From Limisphaerales bacterium (GTDB taxonomy: Bacteria > Verrucomicrobiota > Verrucomicrobiia > Limisphaerales > AAA164-E04), in the NCBI GenBank assembly GCA_024761205.1, contig JAMASS010000015.1:44873-108872 (forward strand): 64,000 bases of DNA, written 5' to 3'. Positions 45,246-54,844 of the stretch are shown here, piece by piece. How positions within the stretch are numbered: position 1 is the first letter of the stretch; each line of letters starts with the position of its first letter. The translations under genes and the position numbers were made by a program. The notes below the pieces were generated by a model. That model was not told the DNA's origin. It did not search any database and was given only the letters and a program-made list of their open reading frames with translations.

Positions 45246-45513
45246 GACAAGAGAATACGAGCCCTTAATTTGCGCGAAAATCGAGCAATAAAAGGCAGAG
45301 CGAGAGTCTGGTGAACCGTCTCCTTCACTCGGCTACGGAAGCTGGATACCGCTTGGTAAAACACGCGATTGACAAAATAAACCATTCTGACCCCTCAGAC
45401 CGCACAAGGCGAAAGCGGCTCCCGATGGAGTTTCACCCCACCTTCGTTGTATCCGCCTTTTCCAGCGTGACAATCCGATTCGAAATCTCCAGATTATTCC
45501 GAGCACTGAGGTA

Positions 45514-46941
45514 ATGGAAAAGGCATCTCAAGTATCGCGAAGCGGACGATTCAGCCAAACCACGGCCGAAGACCTCATTGATTTCTCAGAGTCGATCTCC
45601 TTCGATTGGCGGCTCTGGCGCCAAGATATCGTTGGCTCCATGGCCCATGCGCGGATGCTTCAGAAGATTGGTGTCCTCACCAAGAAAAACCTCACCGATA
45701 TCCTAAAAGGATTGGAGGAAATCGGAGACGAAATCGAGCGCGGAGACTTCCAGTGGGATCGAAACCTCGAAGACGTCCACATGAATATCGAGTCCGCACT
45801 AACGGCTCGTGTCCCCGCTGGCGCAAAGATACATACCGCGAGATCTCGGAACGATCAGATCGCTCTCGATATGCGCATGTGGCTTCGGGACGAGACGGTG
45901 GCGGTGATCGCTGAGATTCGTGAACTCCAATCTCAGCTGGTTCAGCTCGGCAAGCGTTCATTTCCTACCCCCATTCCCGGCTACACCCACCTTCAACGGG
46001 CACAGCCGGTTCCCTTCGCCCATCACCTCTTGGCCTACACCGAGATGCTCGATCGTGACACCGCTCGCTTTGCCGATTCATTCAATCGGCTCAATGTTTG
46101 TCCCCTTGGTAGCGGCGCCTTAGCGGGCTCTACCGTTCGATCAAAACGCGAGATAGTGGCGAAAGAACTTGGCTTCGTGGATGCCGACGGTAACCCGCGA
46201 ATCAGCCAAAACTCCATGGATGCGGTAAGCGATCGCGACTTCATCGTCGAATTCCTCTCCACCGCCGCCCTAACCGCTGTCCACTTGTCGAGGTTGTCGG
46301 AAGATATCATATTGTGGTCGAGTGCAGAATTCGGATTCATCACCATTGACGACGCCTACACTACGGGTTCCTCCCTCATGCCCCAAAAGAAGAATCCGGA
46401 TCTCGCCGAACTGACCCGCGGCAAGTCGGGAAGAGTCATCGGAAACCTAGTGTCCATACTCACCCTGCTGAAGGGATTGCCGATGACTTATAACCGCGAT
46501 CTCCAAGAAGATAAAGAACGATTATTTGATACCGCCGATACGATCCGGGCCAGTCTTCGCATCACGGCAGCCATGCTCGCCCATACAAATATCAACGCCG
46601 AGGTCTGCCAGGCGGCTGCGGAAGACCCCAGCCTTTTGGCCACGGATCTCGCCGACTACCTGGTCAAACTTGGCATCCCTTTCCGCGAGGCACACCACAT
46701 CGTGGGAGCTGTGGTGGCTCTGGCCGAAGAGAAGAAACGGGCGCTCAACAAGCTGACCCTAGGCGATCTCAAATCCGTGGATTCCCGATTCAAGCGAGAC
46801 GCCCTGACTGTGTTCTCGCTAATCCGAGGTCTCCAGGAGCGCAAGACACCCGGCTCCCCGGGGTTGCAGGAAGTCAAACGGCAGCTTAAAGAGTGGCGAA
46901 CCCGGTTGAGTCATGAGCAAAACAGCACTGCGGACAACTGA
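45514..46941 (+). CDS. argH: Argininosuccinate lyase
   Basis: Last enzyme of arginine biosynthesis; splits argininosuccinate into arginine and fumarate. At 475 residues it has normal length. Signatures: the early SISFDWRLWRQDIVGSMAHA, NLEDVHMNIESALTARVPAG, HTARSRNDQIALDMRMWLRD, PGYTHLQRAQPVPFAHHLLA (active-site TxxQxAQP), NSMDAVSDRDF, and the fumarase/aspartase family signature GSSLMPQKKNPDLAEL. ATG 45514 is preceded by GAGG. It overlaps the following squalene/phytoene synthase-like gene by 29 bases, so translation of the two is coupled. No other arg genes in the window. Confidence 0.97.
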   Translation: MEKASQVSRSGRFSQTTAEDLIDFSESISFDWRLWRQDIVGSMAHARMLQKIGVLTKKNLTDILKGLEEIGDEIERGDFQWDRNLEDVHMNIESALTARVPAGAKIHTARSRNDQIALDMRMWLRDETVAVIAEIRELQSQLVQLGKRSFPTPIPGYTHLQRAQPVPFAHHLLAYTEMLDRDTARFADSFNRLNVCPLGSGALAGSTVRSKREIVAKELGFVDADGNPRISQNSMDAVSDRDFIVEFLSTAALTAVHLSRLSEDIILWSSAEFGFITIDDAYTTGSSLMPQKKNPDLAELTRGKSGRVIGNLVSILTLLKGLPMTYNRDLQEDKERLFDTADTIRASLRITAAMLAHTNINAEVCQAAAEDPSLLATDLADYLVKLGIPFREAHHIVGAVVALAEEKKRALNKLTLGDLKSVDSRFKRDALTVFSLIRGLQERKTPGSPGLQEVKRQLKEWRTRLSHEQNSTADN

Positions 46942-47941
46942 ATCATCACTCGATTCCCTGCTGACCGATCTCCTCCAAGCCGTTTCCCGGTCGTTTTACC
47001 TCACCCTTAAAGTTCTACCGGCGGCGGTTCGTCGGCCTATTAGCATCGGTTATCTGCTTGCCAAAACGTCGGATACCATTGCCGACACCAACCTAGTCGA
47101 GGCCAGTGTTCGCGAAGCATCTTTGAATGAGTTGGCGCGAGCCATCCGAGGCGAAGCAATCTCATGTGATTTCACCTCCTATCTCCCCCACCAAACGCGC
47201 TCCAAAGAACGGGAACTCCTCGATCGAACCAACGAAAGTGTCGCCCTCCTGGACGCCGTAGACGATGAAGAATGTCGTTTGATCCGCCAAGTCCTAGAGG
47301 TCATCATTAGCGGCCAGCGCCTGGATCTGCAGCGCTTTAGAACCGGATCACCGCAGAACATTGTCTGCTTGGAGCTCGACGAAGAGTTGGATGATTATAC
47401 CTACCGTGTCGCCGGATGCGTGGGCGAGTTTTGGACTCGCATTTGTTCTAAGAACTTGATCGCAGACGGAACAGCTCCACCTAGCGAACTGATCAAGTCA
47501 GGCATTCGCTTTGGTAAAGGACTCCAACTTGTCAATATTCTCAGAGATGTGTCAGACGATCTCCGTCAAGGCCGCTGCTATTTACCCAAGACAGCACTTC
47601 AGCAGGCGGGTATCGCTCCCCACGAACTAAGGCTTCCGTCAACCAGTCAGCAGCAGATCGCGCCCCTCTTTCAACACTATGCTCGGATCGCTAACGAACA
47701 CTTATTGGCAGGTTGGGAATACACCAACCAACTCCCGTGGCGTTGGATTCGCGTTCGGTTAGCCTGCGCCTGGCCCATCCTAATCGGTTTCAAAACCCTG
47801 GAATCGCTTCCCCTGCATGACCCGCTCAATCCGGAGCGTCGCGCCAAGATCTCGAGACGCGCAGTCAAATTCATCATAGCTAAGACTCTTTTGGCCTATC
47901 CGTTTCCCTGGTTTTGGCGACGCCTGGTCCACACGAAGTAA
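46913..47941 (+). CDS. Squalene/phytoene synthase family protein
   Basis: A head-to-head prenyl synthase of 342 residues that should condense two farnesyl or geranylgeranyl diphosphates. The N-terminal AVSRSFYLTLKVLPAAVRR matches the family's SRSF motif. The first aspartate-rich motif is LAKTSDTIADT (D54, D58). YRVAGCVGEFW is the conserved helix, and the second aspartate-rich motif is NILRDVSDDLRQGRCYLP. The C-terminus holds a hydrophobic helix (VKFIIAKTLLAYPFPWFW) that may associate with the membrane. It overlaps argH, an unusual partner. Product (squalene for hopanoids/sterols or a carotenoid precursor) cannot be decided without the rest of the pathway. Confidence 0.88.
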   Translation: MSKTALRTTESSLDSLLTDLLQAVSRSFYLTLKVLPAAVRRPISIGYLLAKTSDTIADTNLVEASVREASLNELARAIRGEAISCDFTSYLPHQTRSKERELLDRTNESVALLDAVDDEECRLIRQVLEVIISGQRLDLQRFRTGSPQNIVCLELDEELDDYTYRVAGCVGEFWTRICSKNLIADGTAPPSELIKSGIRFGKGLQLVNILRDVSDDLRQGRCYLPKTALQQAGIAPHELRLPSTSQQQIAPLFQHYARIANEHLLAGWEYTNQLPWRWIRVRLACAWPILIGFKTLESLPLHDPLNPERRAKISRRAVKFIIAKTLLAYPFPWFWRRLVHTK

Positions 47942-48070
47942 CCGATCCCGACCGACAAATGCCGGGGGCTCAGGCGCAAGCCTCAGCATAATATCCTGTT
48001 CGGCCCTTGTTCATCCTCCAAAGGATTTGCCATTTGATTCCCGCGAGGGCAATTGGCATAACTACCGGCG

Positions 48071-49369
48071 ATGCACGATTTTCACTACAAGAACGGTGAG
48101 TTGCACTGCGAAGGGGTCCCCCTATCCAAGATCGCCGCCAAACATGGCACCCCAGCCTACGTGTATTCTCACACCACCATAAGGAGCCACTTTCAAAAAC
48201 TCGACCAAGCACTCGCGGCTCTGGACCACACCATTTGCTACGCCGTCAAGGCCAATTCAAACCTGGCCGTCCTCCGAACCATTGCGAAACTAGGCGGCGG
48301 TTTTGACGTGGTTAGCAAGGGAGAAATCGAAAGAGTCGTGGCCGCAGGCGGTGATCACAACCGATGCCTCTTTGCCGGCGTAGGGAAGACGGAGCGCGAA
48401 ATCGAGTTCGCGCTCCATCTGGGAATACACGCATTCAACGCCGAGAGCGAACCGGAACTAGAGCGTATCAACGCCGCCGCCAAACGCCTGAAGAAAACCG
48501 CGCCGATTTCGGTCCGCGTGAACCCCAACGTTGATGCCAAGACGCACGCCAAAATCACTACCGGTACCTATGAAAACAAGTTCGGTATCGCCTTTGAACA
48601 GGTGAAAAAAGTTTACGCCAAGGCGGCAAAGATGTCTCACCTGCAAATCAAAGGGGTTCAGATGCACATCGGCTCCCAACTGACAACAGCTGAGCCCTTC
48701 GAAGGCGCCGTCAAGAAGCTAATCCCTCTCGTCAAGGATCTGAAGAAACGCTACGGCATTAAGTTTTTCAGTATCGGTGGCGGCCTAGGTATTGTCTATG
48801 AACCTGCCCTTGAGAGCGGCAATCTGACTTGGTGGAAGAAGAAAGAAGCGGCATCTATTCTGACCCCACAGTCCTATGCCGAACGAATCGTTCCGATGCT
48901 TGAACCGCTGGGGCTCGAGATTCTCATCGAGCCCGGACGGTTCATTGCCGGAAATGCAGGCGTTCTGATCACTCGCGTAGAATACGTCAAACGAACCGGC
49001 AAAAAGAATTTCACCATCGTGGATGCCGCCATGAACGATCTCATCCGACCGGCATTTTACGATGCACACCACGATATTGTTGCCCTCACTAAGAAGGGCG
49101 ACACCCGCATCAACACGGACGTCGTGGGCCCCATTTGCGAGGCCGGCGACTACTTCTGCAAAGACCGCCCTTTGCAAAAAGTTAAGGAAGGCGACTACTT
49201 GGCTCTCCTCAGTGCTGGAGCCTATTCCTTCGTCATGGCGTCCAACTACAATTCACGGCCCAAGCCAACCGAAATTATGGTCAAAGAAAAACAGTTCTCC
49301 ATCGTCAGAGGCCGCGAATCCGCCGCCGAACTGTGGTCGCAGGAGAAGGTGCCATCTTGGCTGAAATAG
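48071..49369 (+). CDS. lysA: Diaminopimelate decarboxylase
   Basis: PLP enzyme of 432 residues that makes lysine from meso-diaminopimelate. The PLP lysine is in ICYAVKANSNLAVLRTIAKL. Other family motifs are GGGFDVVSKGEIERVVAAG, MHIGSQL, FFSIGGGLGI (phosphate loop), EPGRFIAGNAGVLITRVEYV, NDLIRPAFYDAHHDI (substrate) and VGPICEAGDYFCKDR with the catalytic cysteine from the partner subunit; AYSFVMASNYNSRPKPTEIM ends the barrel. The chain Y of the C-terminal region is present. Starts at ATG 48071 without a strong ribosome-binding site. Stands alone or follows the squalene synthase-like gene after 129 bases. Confidence 0.96.
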   Translation: MHDFHYKNGELHCEGVPLSKIAAKHGTPAYVYSHTTIRSHFQKLDQALAALDHTICYAVKANSNLAVLRTIAKLGGGFDVVSKGEIERVVAAGGDHNRCLFAGVGKTEREIEFALHLGIHAFNAESEPELERINAAAKRLKKTAPISVRVNPNVDAKTHAKITTGTYENKFGIAFEQVKKVYAKAAKMSHLQIKGVQMHIGSQLTTAEPFEGAVKKLIPLVKDLKKRYGIKFFSIGGGLGIVYEPALESGNLTWWKKKEAASILTPQSYAERIVPMLEPLGLEILIEPGRFIAGNAGVLITRVEYVKRTGKKNFTIVDAAMNDLIRPAFYDAHHDIVALTKKGDTRINTDVVGPICEAGDYFCKDRPLQKVKEGDYLALLSAGAYSFVMASNYNSRPKPTEIMVKEKQFSIVRGRESAAELWSQEKVPSWLK

Positions 49370-49684
49370 CCGCCCCGGGAGGAGCAAGTCTCTCTCTCTG
49401 AGCCGCTGTTCTCCGCAGCGAAGCATAGGAAGCCGGAATCGCCGTTGCCAGAGTCATCCCTCTCGGGGAAACGGACCCCGTTGAGTCCTCTAAAAATCCT
49501 CGACAATAATGGCACGAGAGGACTAAAAAGCTGTGTGAAAACGCCTCATCTGACGACATAGCAACACCAACGAGTGCACCCGGCCTGAGACTCTCGCTCC
49601 CCCCCCTTAATCCACACCTTGCGTCAACCAAATCTCCCGAGCTCCTTGACAAGGAGGGGGGCTAATTTATATTCGCATTCAGCA
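49370..49684. other. Gap, nothing recognised
   Basis: Between lysA and kamA. Contains short C-rich runs (eight C near 49603) but no coding similarity, hairpin with T run or RNA gene. Confidence 0.4.
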
Positions 49685-50884
49685 ATGTTAGATTCGATCG
49701 TGGCGGAAACGAGTGCTGGCCTCCAGTCATCATCCTCTTCAGACCCATTTCGAAACTTCGAAACCACCAGCAAAGGTGCTTGGGAAGCGATCTCGGATTT
49801 GGATTGGAACGACTGGCGTTGGCAGCTGAAAAACCGAATCACCACTCTGGCGCAAATAGAGGATCTCATCCCAAATCTACCCACTGAAGAGAGAGAGGGC
49901 ATTCAACTAGCCGACCAGAAGCTGTCCCTAGCAATTACGCCCTATTACTTCAATCTCATTGATCCAGACAACGTTCAATGTCCCATCCGGCAACAAGTTG
50001 TTCCCAAGATCAACGAGACCAAGACGGCAGATTGGGAAATGACCGATCCTTGCGGCGAAGACAACAACTCACCGGTTCCCGGAATCGTCCATCGCTATCC
50101 CGACCGCATCCTGTTCCTCGTGACCGACCGCTGTGCCGCCTATTGCCGCTACTGCACACGCTCTCGCATGGTCAGCAACGCGACGGGCTATAATTTCCAC
50201 CCCGAACTCGAACGACAACTCGACTACGTCCGCGAACATTCCGAGATCCGCGACGTGCTCCTCAGTGGCGGCGATCCGTTGCTCCTGAGCGATTCAAAGA
50301 TTGACTACCTTCTCAGCCGACTTCGTGCCATAGACCATGTTGAGTTTTTGCGAATCGGATCACGAATCCCCATCTTTCTTCCGCAACGCATTACCCGGGA
50401 TCTCTGCGCTACGATCAAAAAGTACCATCCACTTTTTGTCAGTATTCATACCAATCATCCCATTGAACTCACGGCCGAAGTGAAAGTGGGACTCGATCGA
50501 CTCGCAGACGCCGGCATCCCTCTCGGCAACCAATCGGTCCTCCTCCGTCACGTCAACGACCGTCTTGACGTCATGCGCAGTCTCGTCCGGAAACTGCTGC
50601 GATGCCGCGTGCGCCCCTACTATCTCTACCAATGCGACCTCATCTCTGGTTCCTCCCATCTTCGGACCAGCGTCACTGAAGGGATCAAAATCATCAAAGG
50701 TCTGCAAGGCCACACCACCGGCTATGCAGTTCCCCAATTCGTCATCGACGCGCCCGGCGGCGGTGGCAAGATTCCCATCAACCCGAAATCCATCATCAGC
50801 CACAATGCAAATCAAATCGTGATCCGCAACTACGAAGGCCAGACCTTTGAGTATCCCGAGATCCCCGAACGACCAATCAACTGA
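49685..50884 (+). CDS. kamA: KamA-family radical SAM aminomutase
   Basis: A lysine 2,3-aminomutase-type enzyme that uses a [4Fe-4S] cluster, S-adenosylmethionine and PLP to move an amino group. The radical SAM cysteines are in CAAYCRYCTRSR (about residues 150, 154, 157). RDVLLSGGDPLLLSD, EFLRIGSRIPIFLPQRIT and FVSIHTNHPIELT follow, and the PLP lysine lies in DAPGGGGKIPINP. I prefer ATG 49685 (MLDSIVAETSAGL, 399 residues) to the in-frame TTG 66 bases upstream. No beta-lysine acetyltransferase (ablB) or epmA is adjacent. It may make beta-lysine as a compatible solute precursor or modify translation factor P. Confidence 0.9.
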   Translation: MLDSIVAETSAGLQSSSSSDPFRNFETTSKGAWEAISDLDWNDWRWQLKNRITTLAQIEDLIPNLPTEEREGIQLADQKLSLAITPYYFNLIDPDNVQCPIRQQVVPKINETKTADWEMTDPCGEDNNSPVPGIVHRYPDRILFLVTDRCAAYCRYCTRSRMVSNATGYNFHPELERQLDYVREHSEIRDVLLSGGDPLLLSDSKIDYLLSRLRAIDHVEFLRIGSRIPIFLPQRITRDLCATIKKYHPLFVSIHTNHPIELTAEVKVGLDRLADAGIPLGNQSVLLRHVNDRLDVMRSLVRKLLRCRVRPYYLYQCDLISGSSHLRTSVTEGIKIIKGLQGHTTGYAVPQFVIDAPGGGGKIPINPKSIISHNANQIVIRNYEGQTFEYPEIPERPIN

Positions 50885-51007
50885 CAGCTAGGCAAACACA
50901 GTGCCCCCAAACCAAAGCCTAAATCAGGAGGGCAAGAGTCCCCTTGAGTCGCCCTCCTCCGCAGCTCGGCGAAGGAGGATAGAATCCTCAATCCTTGTCA
51001 TGACGCC

Positions 51008-51691
51008 ATGCTCCGAGAATCAAAGAAATCACGCCAACAGCGCGTCGCCTCCATCATCAAACGGCTCGAAAAGGTCTATCCGGACGCCCACTGCGAACTC
51101 AATTTCAAGACGCCACTACAACTTCTGATCGCCACAATCCTCTCCGCGCAATGCACGGATAAACAGGTCAACCTCGTAACCACAACACTCTTTGACCGAT
51201 ATCGCACCGCATCCGACTTCGCCAAAGCCCCCTTGTCAGAACTCCAATCCAGCATTCGACGCATCGGACTCTTTCGAGCCAAAGCGAAAAATATCAAGGC
51301 ATGTTGTAAGCGGCTAGTCGAACACTATGAGGGCGAAGTTCCTCGAACCATGGATGCCTTGACATCGCTGGCAGGCGTCGGGAGAAAAACCGCCAACGTC
51401 GTTCTAGGCAACGCCTTCGGCATCAATGCGGGCGTGGTCGTCGACACCCACGTTTCCCGACTCTCTCAAAGATTTCACTTCACGGAGGCAACAACCCCAG
51501 ACAAGATCGAACAAGACCTCAAAACCCTGGCACCTCAAAACCAATGGGCCATGCTCAGCCACTGGATGATCTGGCACGGCCGCCGTCGCTGCCACGCCCG
51601 CAAGCCCGACTGCCACCAGTGCGAAGTCCGCTCCCTCTGCCCGGCAAAAAACCTCCAGAAGGTCGCTAAAAAACCCCAAGAGCAGCCCTAG
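51008..51691 (+). CDS. nth: Endonuclease III
   Basis: DNA glycosylase/AP lyase that removes oxidised pyrimidines. 227 residues. Motifs: TPLQLLIATILSAQCTDKQV, helix-hairpin-helix LTSLAGVGRKTANVVLGNAF with the catalytic lysine, VVDTHVSRLSQRF with the catalytic aspartate, and the C-terminal iron-sulfur loop with the four cysteines C-x6-C-x2-C-x5-C in CHARKPDCHQCEVRSLC. ATG 51008 begins MLRESKKSRQQRVASIIKRL. A hairpin lies 21 bases after the stop. Intact and of normal length apart from a short Lys-rich tail. Confidence 0.96.
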   Translation: MLRESKKSRQQRVASIIKRLEKVYPDAHCELNFKTPLQLLIATILSAQCTDKQVNLVTTTLFDRYRTASDFAKAPLSELQSSIRRIGLFRAKAKNIKACCKRLVEHYEGEVPRTMDALTSLAGVGRKTANVVLGNAFGINAGVVVDTHVSRLSQRFHFTEATTPDKIEQDLKTLAPQNQWAMLSHWMIWHGRRRCHARKPDCHQCEVRSLCPAKNLQKVAKKPQEQP

Positions 51692-51712
51692 ACGGCAGGG
51701 TGGGTATACGAA

Positions 51713-51743
51713 GAAGACCCTAGGCCCAAAGCCCAGGGTCTTC
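51713..51743. terminator. Hairpin between nth and a convergent pseudopilin gene
   Basis: GAAGACCCT (51713-51721) pairs with AGGGTCTTC (51735-51743), with a partly paired GGC/GCC inner loop. There is no T run on either side, so the structure may slow polymerase or stabilise 3' ends rather than terminate on its own. It separates the stops of two convergent genes, which is where a shared terminator is expected. Confidence 0.45.
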
Positions 51744-51794
51744 ACGCTAAGCTGATAGAAACCTCAACAACTCACTCCATTGCGAAGCGTTGAA

Positions 51795-52559
51795 TTATCT
51801 CCGTTCATCGCCAGGTAACAGAAGCGTGAGACTGTCAAAACCCACATCACGCATTTGCGTACGTAATTTGCTGGAAGTCATCTGCTGAACGCTGCCGTCG
51901 CCGAGGCACACATTGCCCGAAACGTCGTGAATGTCTTTGCTCCATCCCGGTTCCGGGGTCGGCAACGGCCTCGCCTGACCCGAACGAGCGCGCATGAGGA
52001 ACGGAAGAGCAGCACCTTTGGAAATGTCGGAGCGCTGGGCGTTGGTAATGTTGCGGTCACCCGACAACAGCGACTGGGGCAAGGTCTCATCCGCTTCGCA
52101 ACCGACGAAATAGGAAACGTTCTGGTTGCGGTAGAAGTTTTCCTGACCACGAGCACGGTTAGTGTTCCAAGAGACAGCCTCGACCCGATTACCATCGCTT
52201 GGGCAAAGAACGATTTTCGGAGTAGACAATTCGTTCGATAGCGCCGAAAAGTGGCGCCAAACCAAGTTATAAGCTTCCTCTCTAAACCTCGTCTTTGACC
52301 TCGGTAGAGCACCTGAGGAACCGCCTTGATTGTCTGGCGCCTGCCAAGGATACAAGTCCTCGTGGTCAGTCGCAAAAATTCGGGTCGCAAGCCCGACATT
52401 CTTGAGATTGTTGACGCATTTGATTTTCTGCGCCTTGGCCCTAGCCCTGGCTAAGGCTGGCAGGAGCATTCCTGCGAGAATCGCGATGATGGCAATAACT
52501 ACTAACAGCTCGATGAGCGTGAAAGCCCCAATTGTCTTTTTACGAATAAGTTGATTCAT
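51795..52559 (-). CDS. Pseudopilin-like secreted protein (prepilin leader)
   Basis: Second member of the H-X9-DG/DUF1559-like group in the window. The leader is [20 protein letters not shown] (cleavage G/A-F, E at +5), followed by a hydrophobic helix, [20 protein letters not shown] and [20 protein letters not shown]. The later [10 protein letters not shown] and [20 protein letters not shown] are the usual cysteine and DG elements. An upstream ATG at 52571 exists, but ATG 52559 gives the classical short leader and leaves 254 residues. It is exported by a type II/IV pilin pathway and probably extracellular or surface-attached. No gsp/pil genes are adjacent. Confidence 0.88.
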   Translation of the reverse strand: MNQLIRKKTIGAFTLIELLVVIAIIAILAGMLLPALARARAKAQKIKCVNNLKNVGLATRIFATDHEDLYPWQAPDNQGGSSGALPRSKTRFREEAYNLVWRHFSALSNELSTPKIVLCPSDGNRVEAVSWNTNRARGQENFYRNQNVSYFVGCEADETLPQSLLSGDRNITNAQRSDISKGAALPFLMRARSGQARPLPTPEPGWSKDIHDVSGNVCLGDGSVQQMTSSKLRTQMRDVGFDSLTLLLPGDERR

Positions 52560-52727
52560 ACCGATACACATATTTGGTTACAGTCGAGTTGCTGGCTTGG
52601 TCATGAAGGAATTTGCAGGAACAGGCTGGGAATTGCTATTGGTGGTAACACTACTTTTTACCTAGGGTTAACTTGATTTTCTGGTTTCAGAGCTTACGCT
52701 CACGAAAGTCGTCGCACCTGAACTAAA

Positions 52728-53489
52728 TCATGGTTCCCGACAGCCAAAATCGTCGATCATGCTCCACCGGACCGCAAACTGAATCAATTCCGCCCGCGAA
52801 CCGATGTTGAGCTTTTGGCGAATATGGGTTCGATGCGCTTCAACCGTCTTGAGGCTCATGTTCAATTGCTTCGCTATCTCCTTTGACTCCTTGGCTTGCC
52901 CGACCAACGAGAGCACCTCCACTTCTTTGTCCGTCAGACGGCTTACAATCCCCCCCTCCGGCGGTTGCCCCCGTCCGGTGATCCTGTCGAAGACCGATCT
53001 TGAGACCCGCGCACTCACATAAACCTCCCCGCTCAACACTTTCCGAATCGCCTTCAGCAGTTCACCGGCTCCGGAAACTTTCATCAGATAACCCCGACCT
53101 CCCGCCCGCAGCACTCGCTCTGCGTAAAAACCTTCATCGTGCACGGAAACGACCAAGGTATCGAGTCCCGGCTGCAATCGTTGAATCTCCTTGATGAATT
53201 CGAGACCGCTCTTCCCTTTTAGCGTGATGTCCACCAAAACCAAATCGGGCTTCGCGTTCGGCAGCTCATCGATCGCATCGTAAGCATTGTCCGCTTCCCC
53301 ACAAACCACCAAATCGGGCTCGCCATTGATCAACTCAGCCATCCCGTACCGGAGCATGGGATGATCATCCAACAGATAGATTCGACGTTTCTCCCGCTTT
53401 AAGCGCGACGCGCTCGCCTTGGTTTCTCTCGGCATAGAACCCCGCCGAGTTAGAGTCTGCGAGGGTTTCGATCCATGTTTCTTTTTCAT
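52728..53489 (-). CDS. NarL/FixJ-type response regulator
   Basis: Two-domain transcription regulator of 253 residues. Receiver: acidic pair in RRIYLLDDHPMLRYGMAELI, phospho-acceptor aspartate in KPDLVLVDITLKGKSGLEF (D87), the Ser/Thr position in LDTLVVSVHDEGFY, and the lysine in GGRGYLMKVSGAGELL. C-terminal LuxR helix-turn-helix: LTDKEVEVLSLVGQAKESKE, IAKQLNMSLKTVEAHRTHIR. The ATG at 53489 overlaps the divergent lipoate ligase-like frame; ATG 53435 (MPRETKASASRLKREKRRIY) is a credible alternative that removes the overlap. No histidine kinase is next to it, so it is an orphan regulator; its stimulus is unknown. Confidence 0.9.
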   Translation of the reverse strand: MKKKHGSKPSQTLTRRGSMPRETKASASRLKREKRRIYLLDDHPMLRYGMAELINGEPDLVVCGEADNAYDAIDELPNAKPDLVLVDITLKGKSGLEFIKEIQRLQPGLDTLVVSVHDEGFYAERVLRAGGRGYLMKVSGAGELLKAIRKVLSGEVYVSARVSRSVFDRITGRGQPPEGGIVSRLTDKEVEVLSLVGQAKESKEIAKQLNMSLKTVEAHRTHIRQKLNIGSRAELIQFAVRWSMIDDFGCREP

Positions 53490-54263
53490 TCCGCCAAAAT
53501 CGCCCGAGCGGATGCGGGGCGGCTCCAGACTTTACCCTCGGCAGCTTCACCTCTTGTAACGTATAGACAAGGTGTGCCACCGCTTCATTGGTATTACTGG
53601 AAAACCCCGCCTTTACCCGGAGCACTCAACATGGCATGGGATGAGACCTGCCTCATCCATGCCGAAGAGATTCAATCGCCCATTCTCCGATTCTATGACT
53701 GGTCTGAACCTACCGCCACCTTCGGTTACTTCCAAAAATACCACGAAGCGACCCAACTCACCCCCCTTCGCCCGCTCATCCGACGCCCTACCGGTGGAGG
53801 TCTTGTTCCTCACACCAACGACTGGACCTACAGTCTTATCTTCCCACCATCAGCCCCGTGGTATAGGAACCGCGCCATGGAGAGCTACGTTCAACTTCAC
53901 GAATGGCTGCAAATGGCCTTTCGAGCAGTCGGTATCATCACTCACATCGCGCCCGCCCAAAATCCCGAGGGACCGGGACGTTGTTTTGTGGGAACCGAAA
54001 AACACGACCTCGTTCTTGCCGGCAGCAAAGTGGCCGGTGCTGCACAAAAACGTAATCGCACCGGGTTCCTCGTTCAGGGCTCCATCCAACCCCCTCCTAC
54101 CACGGTCACGCGAGCCCAATGGGGGCAGGCACTCCGTGCCACAGCAGCGGGAGCCTGGAATGTCCGATGGCAACCCTGGTCTCCACCTCCAACCTACTCC
54201 CACCAAGCCGAAGACCTGGCCCACAACAAATATCGAGATTCCACTTACAACGAACAGCGCTGA
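53475..54263 (+). CDS. Lipoate--protein ligase A-like protein
   Basis: Member of the BPL/LplA/LipB superfamily, which attaches lipoate or octanoate to lysines of 2-oxoacid dehydrogenase E2 and GcvH. In order: HWYYWKTPPLPGALNMAWDE, LRFYDWSEPTATFGYFQKYH, LIRRPTGGGLVPHTNDWTYS (the RRxxGGG substrate loop), GRCFVGTEKHDLVLAGSKVA and GAAQKRNRTGFLVQGSI, with the catalytic lysine in GSKVAGAAQ. 262 residues from ATG 53475, but GTG 53574 is also possible and would avoid overlap with the divergent response regulator gene. The C-terminal 60 residues are rich in Pro and Trp and not conserved. Substrate (lipoate or octanoyl-ACP) not determined. Confidence 0.82.
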   Translation: MFLFHSAKIARADAGRLQTLPSAASPLVTYRQGVPPLHWYYWKTPPLPGALNMAWDETCLIHAEEIQSPILRFYDWSEPTATFGYFQKYHEATQLTPLRPLIRRPTGGGLVPHTNDWTYSLIFPPSAPWYRNRAMESYVQLHEWLQMAFRAVGIITHIAPAQNPEGPGRCFVGTEKHDLVLAGSKVAGAAQKRNRTGFLVQGSIQPPPTTVTRAQWGQALRATAAGAWNVRWQPWSPPPTYSHQAEDLAHNKYRDSTYNEQR

Positions 54264-54301
54264 TCGCAATAAAAAAACAGAACCGAGCTGAGCCCTCGCG
54301 C

Positions 54302-54652
54302 CTAAGGTCCGGTCCCCTTGCCCACCGGTGACAGCCCCATTTCCCACGCACCCAGAACGACCGCTCCCGCGAGGATCGCGATGAAGAGACAGATACCAGC
54401 CTTGCGATAGCCCGACATCTCAGAATCCCCAATCCACGAAGTGCTCCCCATGAAAAAATACACCAAGAACCCAACTAACACAGAGTAAGTGATGCCCAAG
54501 GCCCGATGCTGGCTGGGGCGAAGTTCACTAGGGCCAAACAAAATCATTGCCAGCAAGACGATAACGCAGGCAATCAAGAACATCCAAGCCGCCTGTCGCT
54601 GCTGTCGACGCTCGCGGCGACCTCGATGTCGGGTGGAACGTTGAGGGAGCAC
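54302..54652 (-). CDS. Small integral membrane protein
   Basis: A 116-residue protein with a very basic N-terminus (RHRGRRERRQQRQ) and three hydrophobic helices (WMFLIACVIVLLAMILFG, LGITYSVLVGFLVYFFMG, GICLFIAILAGAVVLGAWEM). Starts with GTG 54652. The positive start puts the N-terminus in the cytoplasm. No family recognised. It converges on the lipoate ligase-like gene with 38 bases between the stops. It stays open and has coding-like composition, so it is likely real. Confidence 0.65.
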   Translation of the reverse strand: MLPQRSTRHRGRRERRQQRQAAWMFLIACVIVLLAMILFGPSELRPSQHRALGITYSVLVGFLVYFFMGSTSWIGDSEMSGYRKAGICLFIAILAGAVVLGAWEMGLSPVGKGTGP

Positions 54653-54844
54653 AGTCAGAGACTATACCAATTTTTCAGCGAAGGGAATGCTTACTGTTGG
54701 CAAAAAAACGACACCAATTCGCAACAATCAGCCGCCTAAAAGCGTCGGTCGGGATAATCTCGCCCACTCGCACCAAAGATTTCAACCTAATGAGACAAGG
54801 TACTAAACTGGAAATCCAGCCAACAGCACATCCACCTCCTAAAA

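Noticed and set aside
45311..45514. 67-codon frame ending at the argH start
   Set aside because: No similarity, no ribosome-binding site, and Arg/Phe-rich composition; probably chance.
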